The translations under genes and the position numbers were made by a program. A DNA stretch of 64,000 nucleotides from an uncultured Bacteroidota bacterium (GTDB taxonomy: Bacteria; Bacteroidota; Bacteroidia; Chitinophagales; Chitinophagaceae), in assembly GCA_903837525.1 (NCBI GenBank), contig CAILUU010000014.1, forward strand, positions 35,654 through 99,653. Reading direction: 5' to 3'. Positions within the stretch are counted from its first letter, which is position 1, and each line of letters opens with the position of its first letter. Positions 23,208 to 30,776 of this stretch are shown piece by piece. The notes under the pieces were generated by a model, which saw nothing but the letters and a program-made list of their open reading frames with translations, searched no databases and was not told where the DNA came from.

Positions 23208-24206
23208 CTAGGTAGTATTATTTAAGGTTTTCCAAAGTAAATCTTTAAGCTCTGCTAAGCCTTGGCTTTGTATAGAGGAAATAAATAAATGTGGAATATT
23301 TTTAGGCAGCTCTTTGGCTATGGCAGCTTTTAATTCATCATCTAACATGTCGCTTTTGCTAATGGCAATTACGAAATCTTTTTGTAACATTTCATCGTTA
23401 TAATCTTCTAACTCTTTGTGTAAAATTTCAAATTCTTTTTTATGATCTTTACTATCTGCAGGTATTAAAAAAAGTAAAATAGAGTTACGCTCTATATGGC
23501 GTAAAAAGCGGTGCCCTAAGCCTTTTCCTTCGGCAGCACCTTCTATAATACCGGGTAAATCGGCAATGCAAAAACTTTTTCCATCTCTATAATCTACCAT
23601 GCCTAACTGTGGCACAAGGGTGGTAAACGCATAGTCGGCAATTTTTGGTTTTGCTGCTGTTATTACCGATAGTAAGGTTGATTTGCCTGCATTTGGAAAG
23701 CCTACCAAACCCACATCGGCCAGTACTTTTAATTCTAACACTTTCCAACCTTCTACACCCTCTTCGCCAGGCTGTGCATATTCGGGTGTTTGGTTGGTAG
23801 AGGTTTTAAAATTGCTATTACCTAAGCCCCCACGTCCGCCTTTTTGCAAAATTATTTCTTGCCCATCTTCTAAAATTTCTGCTACTTGTTCGCCCGTTTC
23901 TTCATCTAACGCAATAGTGCCAAGGGGTACTTCTATAATAATATCTTTTCCGTTTTTACCGGTACTGTTATTTTTACTTCCATTTTCGCCATCCTCGGCT
24001 ATTACATTTTTAAAATACCTAAGGTGTAAAAGGGTCCACAATTGAGTGTTGCCTTTTAAGATAACATGTGCCCCACGGCCACCATCGCCACCATCGGGGC
24101 CACCCATAGCCGTAAGTTTATTACGCATAAAGTGTTTACTACCAGCGCCACCGTGTCCGCTATGGCAAAATATTTTTATTTGATCTACAAAGTTTGAACG
24201 TTCCAT
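23208..24206 (-). CDS. obg: GTPase Obg (CgtA)
   Basis: A 332-residue ribosome-associated GTPase from the ATG at 24206; a longer frame to 24293 lacks conservation. The N-terminal Obg fold has the glycine-rich [18 protein letters not shown] and KGGRGGLGN motifs. The G domain has P-loop GFPNAGKST at 169-177, DLPGIIEGA as switch II and ISKSD as G4. It is needed for late 50S assembly and the stringent and stress response. It lacks the C-terminal OCT domain of some Gram-positive forms. It is a single-gene unit. Confidence 0.96.
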   Translation of the reverse strand: MERSNFVDQIKIFCHSGHGGAGSKHFMRNKLTAMGGPDGGDGGRGAHVILKGNTQLWTLLHLRYFKNVIAEDGENGSKNNSTGKNGKDIIIEVPLGTIALDEETGEQVAEILEDGQEIILQKGGRGGLGNSNFKTSTNQTPEYAQPGEEGVEGWKVLELKVLADVGLVGFPNAGKSTLLSVITAAKPKIADYAFTTLVPQLGMVDYRDGKSFCIADLPGIIEGAAEGKGLGHRFLRHIERNSILLFLIPADSKDHKKEFEILHKELEDYNDEMLQKDFVIAISKSDMLDDELKAAIAKELPKNIPHLFISSIQSQGLAELKDLLWKTLNNTT

Positions 24207-24410
24207 ATTAAGCGGCAAAGGTCCGTAATTTAAAGTTATAATACCGATTATAAATATTCTATAATTCAATTTTATCCGCCTTTGGTGGATCAATTGTGTG
24301 ATAGAATATTTTATAAATACAATTGGTATAACGTACGAAGGCAGATGGATGTCTAACTGGTTTTATTCCTTGAAATTCGTAAATCACACGCCTAACCCTT
24401 AAAGTGGAAT

Positions 24411-24827
24411 TTAGATTGTTATTAAGCGTTTATCTGTTCTATAACACAAACCTTTAAACTGCGCTACTAAATAATTTTTTTGATTCGTAATTTCTATTTG
24501 ATAAAGGCCTGTGCTTTTGCCATTATGTAACTCTTTTGCCTCGGCAATTAATTCATCGCCCACATGTATAGGCTTTATAAAATTTATTGAAGTATCTAAC
24601 GCTACCGATAATTGATTACGGTTATTGCAAGCAAAAGCAAAGGCACTATCGGCAAGGCTAAAAGCAATACCGCCATGCACAATACCAAGGCCATTCATCA
24701 TTTCGGGCCTTACGGTCATTTTTATTTTACTGTATCCTTCCCTTATTTCAATGATTGATATGCCTAGCCATTGGCTAAACAAATCATGCTGCATCATGTG
24801 CGTTACTACTTGTTGTGGAGTTGACAT
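24411..24827 (-). CDS. paaI: Hotdog-fold acyl-CoA thioesterase (PaaI-like)
   Basis: A 138-residue hotdog-fold protein with the family signature GLGIVHGGIAFSLADSAFAFACN; the Asp in LADSAF corresponds to the catalytic Asp of PaaI. PaaI hydrolyses stalled ring-hydroxylated phenylacetyl-CoA thioesters and so protects the CoA pool. The call rests on fold plus its place as the last gene of the paa cluster on the same strand, 96 bases after paaG. Confidence 0.88.
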   Translation of the reverse strand: MSTPQQVVTHMMQHDLFSQWLGISIIEIREGYSKIKMTVRPEMMNGLGIVHGGIAFSLADSAFAFACNNRNQLSVALDTSINFIKPIHVGDELIAEAKELHNGKSTGLYQIEITNQKNYLVAQFKGLCYRTDKRLITI

Positions 24828-24843
24828 GGTTTTGTTTTTATAT

Positions 24844-24918
24844 TCACCGCAGAGAAAACAGTTGAATAAGTTTTCGCAAAGAACCTCTGCGTAAACTTTC
24901 CGTTCTCCTTTGCGGTTA
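24844..24918. repeat. Short interspersed CTCTGCG / CTTTGCGGT motif
   Basis: Between paaI and paaG the spacer holds CACCGCAGAG, then AACCTCTGCG and CTTTGCGGTTAA. The opposed CCGCAGAG, CTCTGCG and TTTGCGGT words give a loose inverted arrangement of the kind repeated in Bacteroidota spacers. Only one copy was noticed here. Confidence 0.3.
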
Positions 24919-24923
24919 ATAAT

Positions 24924-25700
24924 TTATTTACCTATAAAAATTGGTTTTCGCTTTTCTAAAAACGAGTTTATGCCTTCGGCATAATCGGTAGTTAAAGCAG
25001 CTTGTTGTTGTAGCTCATCTTCAACCTGCAATTGCTGATCCCAATTATTTGCAAACGATTTGTTTAAGGCTAATTTAGTTAACGCCAAACCTTGTGTGGG
25101 CATTTGCGAAAGTGTAACGACAATTTTTTTACTTTCCTCAACAAAAACCTCATCACTAAAAACTTTATACAGCATACCTATTTTTTCTGCCTCTGTTGCG
25201 GTTACTTTATCTCCCGTCATCATTAATGCACTTGCTTTTTGCCAACCAATTAATCGGGGCAACGTGTACGTGCCACCACTATCTGGTATTAAACCAATTT
25301 TACTAAAAGCTTGTATAAAGGATGCCGACTCGGTAGCTACCACAACATCGCAACACAATGCAATATTTGCACCAGCACCTGCAGCAACACCATTTACAGC
25401 ACACACAACAGGTTTTTGTAAGGCTCTAATTCGTTTTACAATGGGGTTATAATGCTCACTTAAAATTTGGGCTAATTCCATTTTACCTTCGCCAACTAAT
25501 TCGCCAATATCTTGCCCAGCACAAAAAGCTTTGCCTGCGCCAGTTACATAAATGGCTTTTACGTTTTCATTTATTGCACATTCATCTAATTTGGTTTGCA
25601 AAAGCAACGCCATTTCTCTGTTAAAGGAATTAAATTTATCGGGGCGGTTTAAGGTTATATAGGCAACCGCATCTTTTATTTCGAATAGTATAGAAGACAT
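24924..25700 (-). CDS. paaG: Enoyl-CoA hydratase/isomerase, likely ring 1,2-epoxyphenylacetyl-CoA isomerase
   Basis: A 258-residue crotonase-fold enzyme. It has GAGKAFCAGQDIGEL with the first oxyanion-hole residues, and GVAAGAGANIALCCD with the second, followed by AFSKIGLIPDSGGTYTLPRLIG, in which the Asp of PDSGG is kept as in PaaG. In the phenylacetate path PaaG isomerises the ring epoxide to the oxepin. The place within the paa cluster supports PaaG over a generic hydratase. Confidence 0.88.
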   Translation of the reverse strand: MSSILFEIKDAVAYITLNRPDKFNSFNREMALLLQTKLDECAINENVKAIYVTGAGKAFCAGQDIGELVGEGKMELAQILSEHYNPIVKRIRALQKPVVCAVNGVAAGAGANIALCCDVVVATESASFIQAFSKIGLIPDSGGTYTLPRLIGWQKASALMMTGDKVTATEAEKIGMLYKVFSDEVFVEESKKIVVTLSQMPTQGLALTKLALNKSFANNWDQQLQVEDELQQQAALTTDYAEGINSFLEKRKPIFIGK

Positions 25701-25742
25701 ATTTATATAGATTTTGTAAAGTGGTTGTACAAATTTAATTTA

Positions 25743-26243
25743 TTAATGACATTTAAAATAATCAAATGGTTCTTTACAATCTTGGCATTGGTATAATGCT
25801 TTGCAAGCAGTGCTTCCAAATTGGCTAATTAATTTTGTATTGGTGCTGTTACATTGTGGGCATTCTATTACGGGGTTAGCTGTATCATCGGCTCTGGAAT
25901 GTGGAGGGGCAATACCGTATTCTTTTAATTTCCGTTTACCCTCTTCACTCATCCAATCGGTTGTCCAGGCAGGGGAAAGTACCGAGGTTATTTTAAAATT
26001 TTTAAATCCATTTTCTAACAACTTTAATTTAATATCAATACTTATCATATCCATAGCTGGGCAGCCAGTGTAGGTAGGGGTTATAATAACTTCTACAACC
26101 TCCCCCAACCCCTCTAAAGCAGAGGAGACAATAACATCTCTTACAATACCTAAATCTAAAATGTTAAGTACAGGTACTTCAGGGTCTGCGACTGTAGAAA
26201 GCAATTGCCAAATTTTTTCTTTATCAAGTAATGCTTTTACCAT
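25743..26243 (-). CDS. paaD: Phenylacetyl-CoA epoxidase assembly protein PaaD
   Basis: A 166-residue protein with an N-terminal MIP18/DUF59 domain (VADPEVPVLNILDLGIV, ITPTYTGCPAMDMI, LSPAWTTDWM) and a C-terminal zinc ribbon with CPQCN and CQDCKEPFDYFKCH. PaaD is thought to mature the Fe centre of the epoxidase. It overlaps paaC by 7 bases. A palindromic GC-rich insert (26098-26127) adds SSALEGLGE between RDVIV and VVEV, where the E. coli protein is shorter as I recall it. Confidence 0.93.
   Translation of the reverse strand: MVKALLDKEKIWQLLSTVADPEVPVLNILDLGIVRDVIVSSALEGLGEVVEVIITPTYTGCPAMDMISIDIKLKLLENGFKNFKITSVLSPAWTTDWMSEEGKRKLKEYGIAPPHSRADDTANPVIECPQCNSTNTKLISQFGSTACKALYQCQDCKEPFDYFKCH
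26098..26127. repeat. In-frame palindromic insert in paaD
   Basis: Plus-strand ACCTCCCCCAACCCCTCTAA followed by AGCAGAGGAG. The CCTCTaaagcAGAGG hairpin and its CCCCCAACC flank match the inserts in paaC and in the glycosyltransferase. It is translated as SSALEGLGEV and keeps the frame. Confidence 0.6.
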
Positions 26244-27040
26244 TGGCTATTTGGATATGCCCTTTGCATATATTGTAGTTCGGTTAAAATAAACCCTAAG
26301 TTTTCGGTGTGTGTACCAGTTTTACCGCCAATTTGCATGAATGTATTTTTGGGGATAGATAAGGTAGCTTCTTGAAAAATTACGTCTACTTTTTCGGCCC
26401 AGTTATTTTGTAGGGCAATTAAATCTATATTCATTTCTTTTTCATAATCAACAGCAATAAACATTTCGCCAATGTATCGCCATAACTCATTAATAGCAAC
26501 TAACATTCGTTGTTTGCTTTCTGGGGTTCCATCTCCTAGGCGTAATACCCACTCACTACTCCAACGAATATGGTATTTAATTTCTTTTAAAGCTTTTGTA
26601 CATATAGCGGCTAACTGTTCATCTTTATTTTGCTGTAATTGCTCAAATAATAAATATTGATATTGGCTAAAAAGATATTGGCGTAAAATAGTTTGTCCCC
26701 AATCGCCATTTGGTAATTCGGTTAGTAGTAGGTTTTTAAATTCTCGTTCGGTACGTAAATAGGCTAATGAATCTTCGGTGATCTCACTCCCAACACCCTC
26801 TCCAAAGGAAGAGAGGGCTTTTGTGTCCTGCATATTTTTAGATTCGTTTATTAATTGAGCAGCATATTGGTAAAAATTTCGGCTTTGCCCCAATAAATCT
26901 AAACTAATATTGGTGATGGCAATATCTTGTTCCAAAACTGGTCCATGCCCACACCATTCGCTATTGCGTTGCGATAAAATTAAGGTTGTATCGGCTAAGT
27001 GTAAAAGGTAATTTATTAGTTGTTGAGCTAAGTTTTGCAT
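26237..27040 (-). CDS. paaC: Phenylacetyl-CoA epoxidase subunit PaaC
   Basis: A 267-residue ferritin-like helical protein, the structural partner of PaaA in the epoxidase. Typical stretches are LSQRNSEWCGHGPVLEQDIA, NISLDLLGQSRNFYQYAAQL, KEIKYHIRWSSEWVLRLGDGT and the C-terminal GGKTGTHTENLGFILTELQYMQR. Between NFYQYAAQL and EDSLAYLRTERE the protein has about 20 more residues than E. coli PaaC as I recall it, and this includes the palindromic insert at 26783-26817. It overlaps paaD and follows paaB by 31 bases. Confidence 0.95.
   Translation of the reverse strand: MQNLAQQLINYLLHLADTTLILSQRNSEWCGHGPVLEQDIAITNISLDLLGQSRNFYQYAAQLINESKNMQDTKALSSFGEGVGSEITEDSLAYLRTEREFKNLLLTELPNGDWGQTILRQYLFSQYQYLLFEQLQQNKDEQLAAICTKALKEIKYHIRWSSEWVLRLGDGTPESKQRMLVAINELWRYIGEMFIAVDYEKEMNIDLIALQNNWAEKVDVIFQEATLSIPKNTFMQIGGKTGTHTENLGFILTELQYMQRAYPNSQW
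26783..26817. repeat. In-frame palindromic insert in paaC
   Basis: Plus-strand CTCACTCCCAACACCCTCTC then CAAAGGAAGAGAGGG. CCCTCTC and GAGAGGG are the arms of a hairpin. It is translated as ALSSFGEGVGSEI, inside a loop region of PaaC, so it can be carried without harm. Confidence 0.65.
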
Positions 27041-27071
27041 TATGAATTATCAATTAAAAAATTATTCATTA

Positions 27072-27443
27072 TTACATATGCCCAACCTCATCTGGTAAAA
27101 CATAAAATGTGGGATGACGATATATTTTATCAACTGCCGGTTCGTATAACTCACCAGCTTCATCAGGATTACTGGCTGTAATATGTTTACTTTCTATCAC
27201 CCAAATACTTACACCCTCTTGCCTACGAGTGTAAACATCTCTTGCATTTTCAATAGCCATTTGTGCATCGGTTGCATGCAGGCTTCCTACATGTTTATGA
27301 TCGAGCCCTTGTTTGCTACGTACAAAAATTTCCCATAGTGGCCATGCAGATGCATCATCATTTGTTTTCTTTACCTCATTACCTGCCACATTTTCATCGC
27401 CTCCAAAATCGCCGTAGTAGTATTTAGTTAGATTAATTTTCAT
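27072..27443 (-). CDS. paaB: Phenylacetyl-CoA epoxidase subunit PaaB
   Basis: A 123-residue small subunit. The core WPLWEIFVRSKQGLDHKHVGSLHA, then DAQMAIENARDVYTRRQEGVSIWVI, is the PaaB signature. PaaB bridges the PaaA-PaaC pairs of the complex. An N-terminal extension of about 30 residues (KINLTKYYYGDFGGDENVAG) precedes the core. It lies 18 bases after paaA. Confidence 0.94.
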   Translation of the reverse strand: MKINLTKYYYGDFGGDENVAGNEVKKTNDDASAWPLWEIFVRSKQGLDHKHVGSLHATDAQMAIENARDVYTRRQEGVSIWVIESKHITASNPDEAGELYEPAVDKIYRHPTFYVLPDEVGHM

Positions 27444-27461
27444 TGTAAAAAGTTTAATGAG

Positions 27462-28421
27462 TTACGCTGCTTCTAAAGCCTCTTTAGCAGCTTGTGCTTT
27501 TGCTTTTTTAACTGCATAAGCATTAGCAGCTTCTCTTACCCAAGCTCCATCGTTGTGTGCTTTATTACGTGCTGCTAAACGTTGTTTGTTACAAGGTCCA
27601 TTGCCTTTTACTACAGCCCAAAATTCGTCCCAATTTATTTCGCCCCAATTGTAATGTTTGGTAGTTGGGTTCCATTTTAGTTTATCATCGGGCAACGCCA
27701 TTCCTAAAACCTTCACTTGTTCGGCAGCCATATCTACAAATTGCTGGCGAAGTTCATCATTTGTTTTGCGTTTTATTTTCCACTTCATGCTTTGGTCGTT
27801 ATTGGTAGATTCTGAATCTTTTGGCCCAAACATCATAAGGCTTGGCCACCACCAACGGTTAATAGCATCTTGACACATTGCTTTTTGTTCTTCTGTTCCT
27901 TTGCTTAATACTAACAAGGTTTCAAAACCTTGGCGTTGATGAAAGCTTTCTTCTTTACAAATACGTACCAACGCCCTTGCATAAGGGCCATAGCTTGTAC
28001 GGCAAAGCATTACTTGGTTTAAAATGGCGGCACCATCTACCAGCCATCCAATAGCTCCCATATCTGCCCATGTTAAACTTGGGTAATTAAAAATAGAGGA
28101 ATATTTAGCTTTACCACTGTTTAAATCTGCTATCATCTCCTCTCTACTCATGCCCAGGGTTTCGGCCGCACTGTATAGGTACAAACCATGCCCAGCTTCA
28201 TCTTGAACTTTTGCTATTAGAATGGCTTTGCGTTTTAAACTAGGTGCTCTACTAATCCAATTTCCTTCGGGCAACATACCAACAATTTCGCTATGGGCAT
28301 GTTGACTTATTTGACGGATATTTGTTTTGCGGTAAGCTTCTGGCATCCAGTCTTTAGATTCAATTTTTATTTCTTTATCAATTTTGGATTGAAAAAGTTG
28401 TTCAAAATGTTGAATATTCAT
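27462..28421 (-). CDS. paaA: Phenylacetyl-CoA epoxidase catalytic subunit PaaA
   Basis: A 319-residue ferritin-like di-iron oxygenase subunit. The metal ligands are seen in [20 protein letters not shown] (ExxH) and [13 protein letters not shown] (EExxH), with the first Glu upstream. It inserts one oxygen atom into the ring of phenylacetyl-CoA with electrons from PaaE. It heads the run paaA-B-C-D-G-I, all on the minus strand with small gaps. Confidence 0.96.
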   Translation of the reverse strand: MNIQHFEQLFQSKIDKEIKIESKDWMPEAYRKTNIRQISQHAHSEIVGMLPEGNWISRAPSLKRKAILIAKVQDEAGHGLYLYSAAETLGMSREEMIADLNSGKAKYSSIFNYPSLTWADMGAIGWLVDGAAILNQVMLCRTSYGPYARALVRICKEESFHQRQGFETLLVLSKGTEEQKAMCQDAINRWWWPSLMMFGPKDSESTNNDQSMKWKIKRKTNDELRQQFVDMAAEQVKVLGMALPDDKLKWNPTTKHYNWGEINWDEFWAVVKGNGPCNKQRLAARNKAHNDGAWVREAANAYAVKKAKAQAAKEALEAA

Positions 28422-28531
28422 GTGGCATTATTTTCTATGCAAAGATAACAAAACTACTCCCCCTAAGTTCAATTTTATGAAAACAAAAAAGCTGGACTAT
28501 GCAGGCTTTTGGTTGTATATTTTAAATAATT

Positions 28532-28681
28532 CTACTTCTTAATTAGCCAGGTAAGCCATTTCTCCATAAATAGAGTTTATAAAAATTTTTTAAACACTTT
28601 TTTAATACTTTTTTGTTCAGCATTTAATTGTGCAAATGCAGGTATACAAAAAAGAGAAGTAGCTAACGCTATACTTATTTT
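28532..28681 (-). pseudogene. Remnant of a small secreted protein gene
   Basis: Minus-strand frame KISIALATSLFCIPAFAQ, a clear signal peptide with AFAQ cleavage, continues LNAEQKSIKKVFKKFL, meets a TAA at 28577-28579 and goes on in the same frame as TLFMEKWLTWLIKK to a TAG at 28532-28534. There is no ATG; the codon before KIS is a stop. It is best read as a decayed gene in the gap between paaE and paaA. Confidence 0.45.
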
Positions 28682-28686
28682 TTATT

Positions 28687-28882
28687 CTATGGGTCTAAAG
28701 TAGTTGCAATTAATTTATTGTATCTGTCCAAAACACTATGAAGCATTGTAGAAAATTTATCTTTGGTAATTTTTTCTTTTTTGTAAGATGTAATATCCCA
28801 AATTGTTAAAGTCAATACTTGTTTTAAAAGTAGTGCTAAATGTTTTCCATTTGCAGGTAAGTTATCTTGTAGTAATCCTTTT
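28687..28882 (-). pseudogene. C-terminal fragment of an unknown helical protein
   Basis: Right after the paaE stop a different frame is open for about 64 codons: GLLQDNLPANGKHLALLLKQ, then TLTIWDITSYKKEKITKDKF and STMLHSVLDRYNKLIATTLDP with a TAG at 28687-28689. It lacks a start. It may be the tail of a former regulator or accessory gene of the paa locus; this is a guess from position and helical pattern. Confidence 0.4.
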
Positions 28883-29956
28883 TTATTTCACATCAAAATC
28901 AATTACTACCTTCTCAGTTTTTGGATGGCTTTGGCAAGTGAGTATAAAACCTTGTTCAATTTCTTCATGCTCTAAACCCCAGTTTACATCCATTTCTACT
29001 TGCCCTTCTAATAATTTTGCTTTGCAAGTGCAGCATACGCCTCCCTTGCAGGCAAAGGGCAAATCGGCACCTTGGGCTAAAGCAGCATCTAAAATATTTC
29101 CTTCATTAAAGCCTAATGCAAAATCAAAACTTCTACCATCTAATTTAATAGTTATAGTGCTTTTTGCTACGGTACTTTCGATTGTCTTTGGTCTATCGTC
29201 AGTTGTTTTTTTCTTTACCGTTCCAAACAATTCAAAATGAATTTGCTTTTTATTTAATCCTTCTTTTTCAAAAAAACCCTTTGCACAAAAAATCATTTCT
29301 TCTGGGCCACAAATAAAAACATCGTCAATGGTTTTGTAGTTTATTAATTTAGAAAGATGTTGTAGCTTTTCTGTATTAACTCTTCCAAAGCTAATAGCAG
29401 CATCCGTTTTTTCTCTGCTTAAAATAGTTATGAGCGTAAAGCGATTAATGTATTTATTTTTTATTCCTTCTAATTCTTCAAAAAAAATAATAGAGTTTTT
29501 ATTTTTATTGCTGTAAACTAGTGTAAATGTTGATTTCGGCTCATTAAGCAAGGTAGTTTTTAGTATAGATAAAATGGGCGTAATGCCGCTACCTGCGGCA
29601 ATGGCTAAATAATTTTTTTTATTTAATTGATTAAGGGTAGTATTAAATTTTCCACTTGGGGGCATTACCTCTAACACATCGCCTTTTTGTAAAACGGTAT
29701 TTGCGTAAGTTGAAAAAACACCACCATCTACTTTTTTTACAGCCACCGTTAATTTATTTTCGTACGGTGCAGTACAAATAGAGTAGGAACGCCTCACTTC
29801 TTCGCCATTAAGGGTAGTTTTTAGGGTAAGGTTTTGTCCTTGCGTAAACTCAAAACTGCTTTGTAACTCTTGGGGTACATCAAACGTAATTGCTACGCAA
29901 TCGTTTGTTTCTTTACTTACTTCCTTTATTTTTAATGCATGGAAATGTAACGACAT
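28883..29956 (-). CDS. paaE: Phenylacetyl-CoA epoxidase reductase PaaE
   Basis: A 357-residue electron-transfer protein with three domains: an FAD-binding barrel (RRSYSICTAP), an NAD-binding domain (AAGSGITPILSIL, then FICGPEEM) and a C-terminal plant-type 2Fe-2S ferredoxin with CKGGVCCTCKAKLLEG and a final C in LTCQSHP. It passes electrons from NADPH to the PaaABC epoxidase. A segment TDDRPKTIES in the linker before the ferredoxin looks like low-complexity insertion. It is separated from paaA by 461 bases of gene debris, so it likely has its own promoter. Confidence 0.94.
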   Translation of the reverse strand: MSLHFHALKIKEVSKETNDCVAITFDVPQELQSSFEFTQGQNLTLKTTLNGEEVRRSYSICTAPYENKLTVAVKKVDGGVFSTYANTVLQKGDVLEVMPPSGKFNTTLNQLNKKNYLAIAAGSGITPILSILKTTLLNEPKSTFTLVYSNKNKNSIIFFEELEGIKNKYINRFTLITILSREKTDAAISFGRVNTEKLQHLSKLINYKTIDDVFICGPEEMIFCAKGFFEKEGLNKKQIHFELFGTVKKKTTDDRPKTIESTVAKSTITIKLDGRSFDFALGFNEGNILDAALAQGADLPFACKGGVCCTCKAKLLEGQVEMDVNWGLEHEEIEQGFILTCQSHPKTEKVVIDFDVK

Positions 29957-30133
29957 TAGGTTTTCTTTTTCTTGTGTTATAATCAGTTAAAATTAATTTA
30001 ATTCATTAATTTATAAAATAGTATATATTTTTTCTTGTGGTTTCAAAAGTAAGCAAGGCCGGTGATTTTTATCACTGTCATTTTTTACAAAAAAAGAGTA
30101 ACTTTTTATAGTTACCCTTTACACATTTTAAAC

Positions 30134-30697
30134 TTACTTTACTTTACCCCAATTTTCACCACTTTTAATCCGATACAACGTCATTTCGCTTACTTTATAT
30201 TTTGCAGCTATTTGTTTAATGGTAAGCTTTCGTTTTGGGTTGTTAATTTGATCTTTAATGGCTTTTACCTGAGTGCTATTTAATTTTAAACCAACGGTAC
30301 GGTTAGCCTGTATTTTTTTATAAGCAATTTTTTGAGGGCTACTTTGTTGGTGGTTACTCATTTCCTCTAAAGTTGCCCATTTTAAATTTTTGGCTATGTT
30401 ATCAACTTTTTTATGGTTAATGTGAATTACATATTTATATTTCGGGGAAGTTTTTTTACAAAATAATTTTGCTATTTCTCTATGAAAATATAAGGTGCCA
30501 TTTGCATTGTCAATATGTAAGTTTAGTGTACGATAGCCAGATGTTAAAGAGCCATTTAATAATTTACCATCTTTGATAATATCGTCATGGTAACTAGAAG
30601 CTCTCCCTAAGGAAGAAAAAGCATATTTTTTACGAAGTGTTTTACTTCCTTTAAATTGAATTTGTTTCCAAACTTCGCCTGCAATTTTCTTAATCAT
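30134..30697 (-). CDS. Free-standing HNH endonuclease with NUMOD-like and HTH segments
   Basis: A 187-residue protein. The N-terminus (GEVWKQIQFKG, YAFSSLGRASS) resembles the NUMOD4 DNA-binding motif. The middle has the HNH core FHREIAKLF, VIHINHKKVDNIAKNLKWAT and N-x-HQ. The C-terminus (KLTIKQIAAKYKVSEMTLYRI) is a helix-turn-helix. This layout is that of phage and homing endonucleases. There is no intron or intein visible around it and it stands between paaE and ligA. A selfish mobile gene is the best reading. The start at 30697 follows a spacer with AT-rich DNA. Confidence 0.82.
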   Translation of the reverse strand: MIKKIAGEVWKQIQFKGSKTLRKKYAFSSLGRASSYHDDIIKDGKLLNGSLTSGYRTLNLHIDNANGTLYFHREIAKLFCKKTSPKYKYVIHINHKKVDNIAKNLKWATLEEMSNHQQSSPQKIAYKKIQANRTVGLKLNSTQVKAIKDQINNPKRKLTIKQIAAKYKVSEMTLYRIKSGENWGKVK

Positions 30698-30776
30698 AGT
30701 TGTTAAATTTAATGTACAAATTACCCTTTTTTATTTAAAGTATAATAGAAAGAATATAAATATAAAAAACGTTTTG

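Noticed and set aside
24207..24293. Longer N-terminus of Obg
   Set aside because: The Obg fold begins at MERSNFVDQ; the upstream residues are not conserved.
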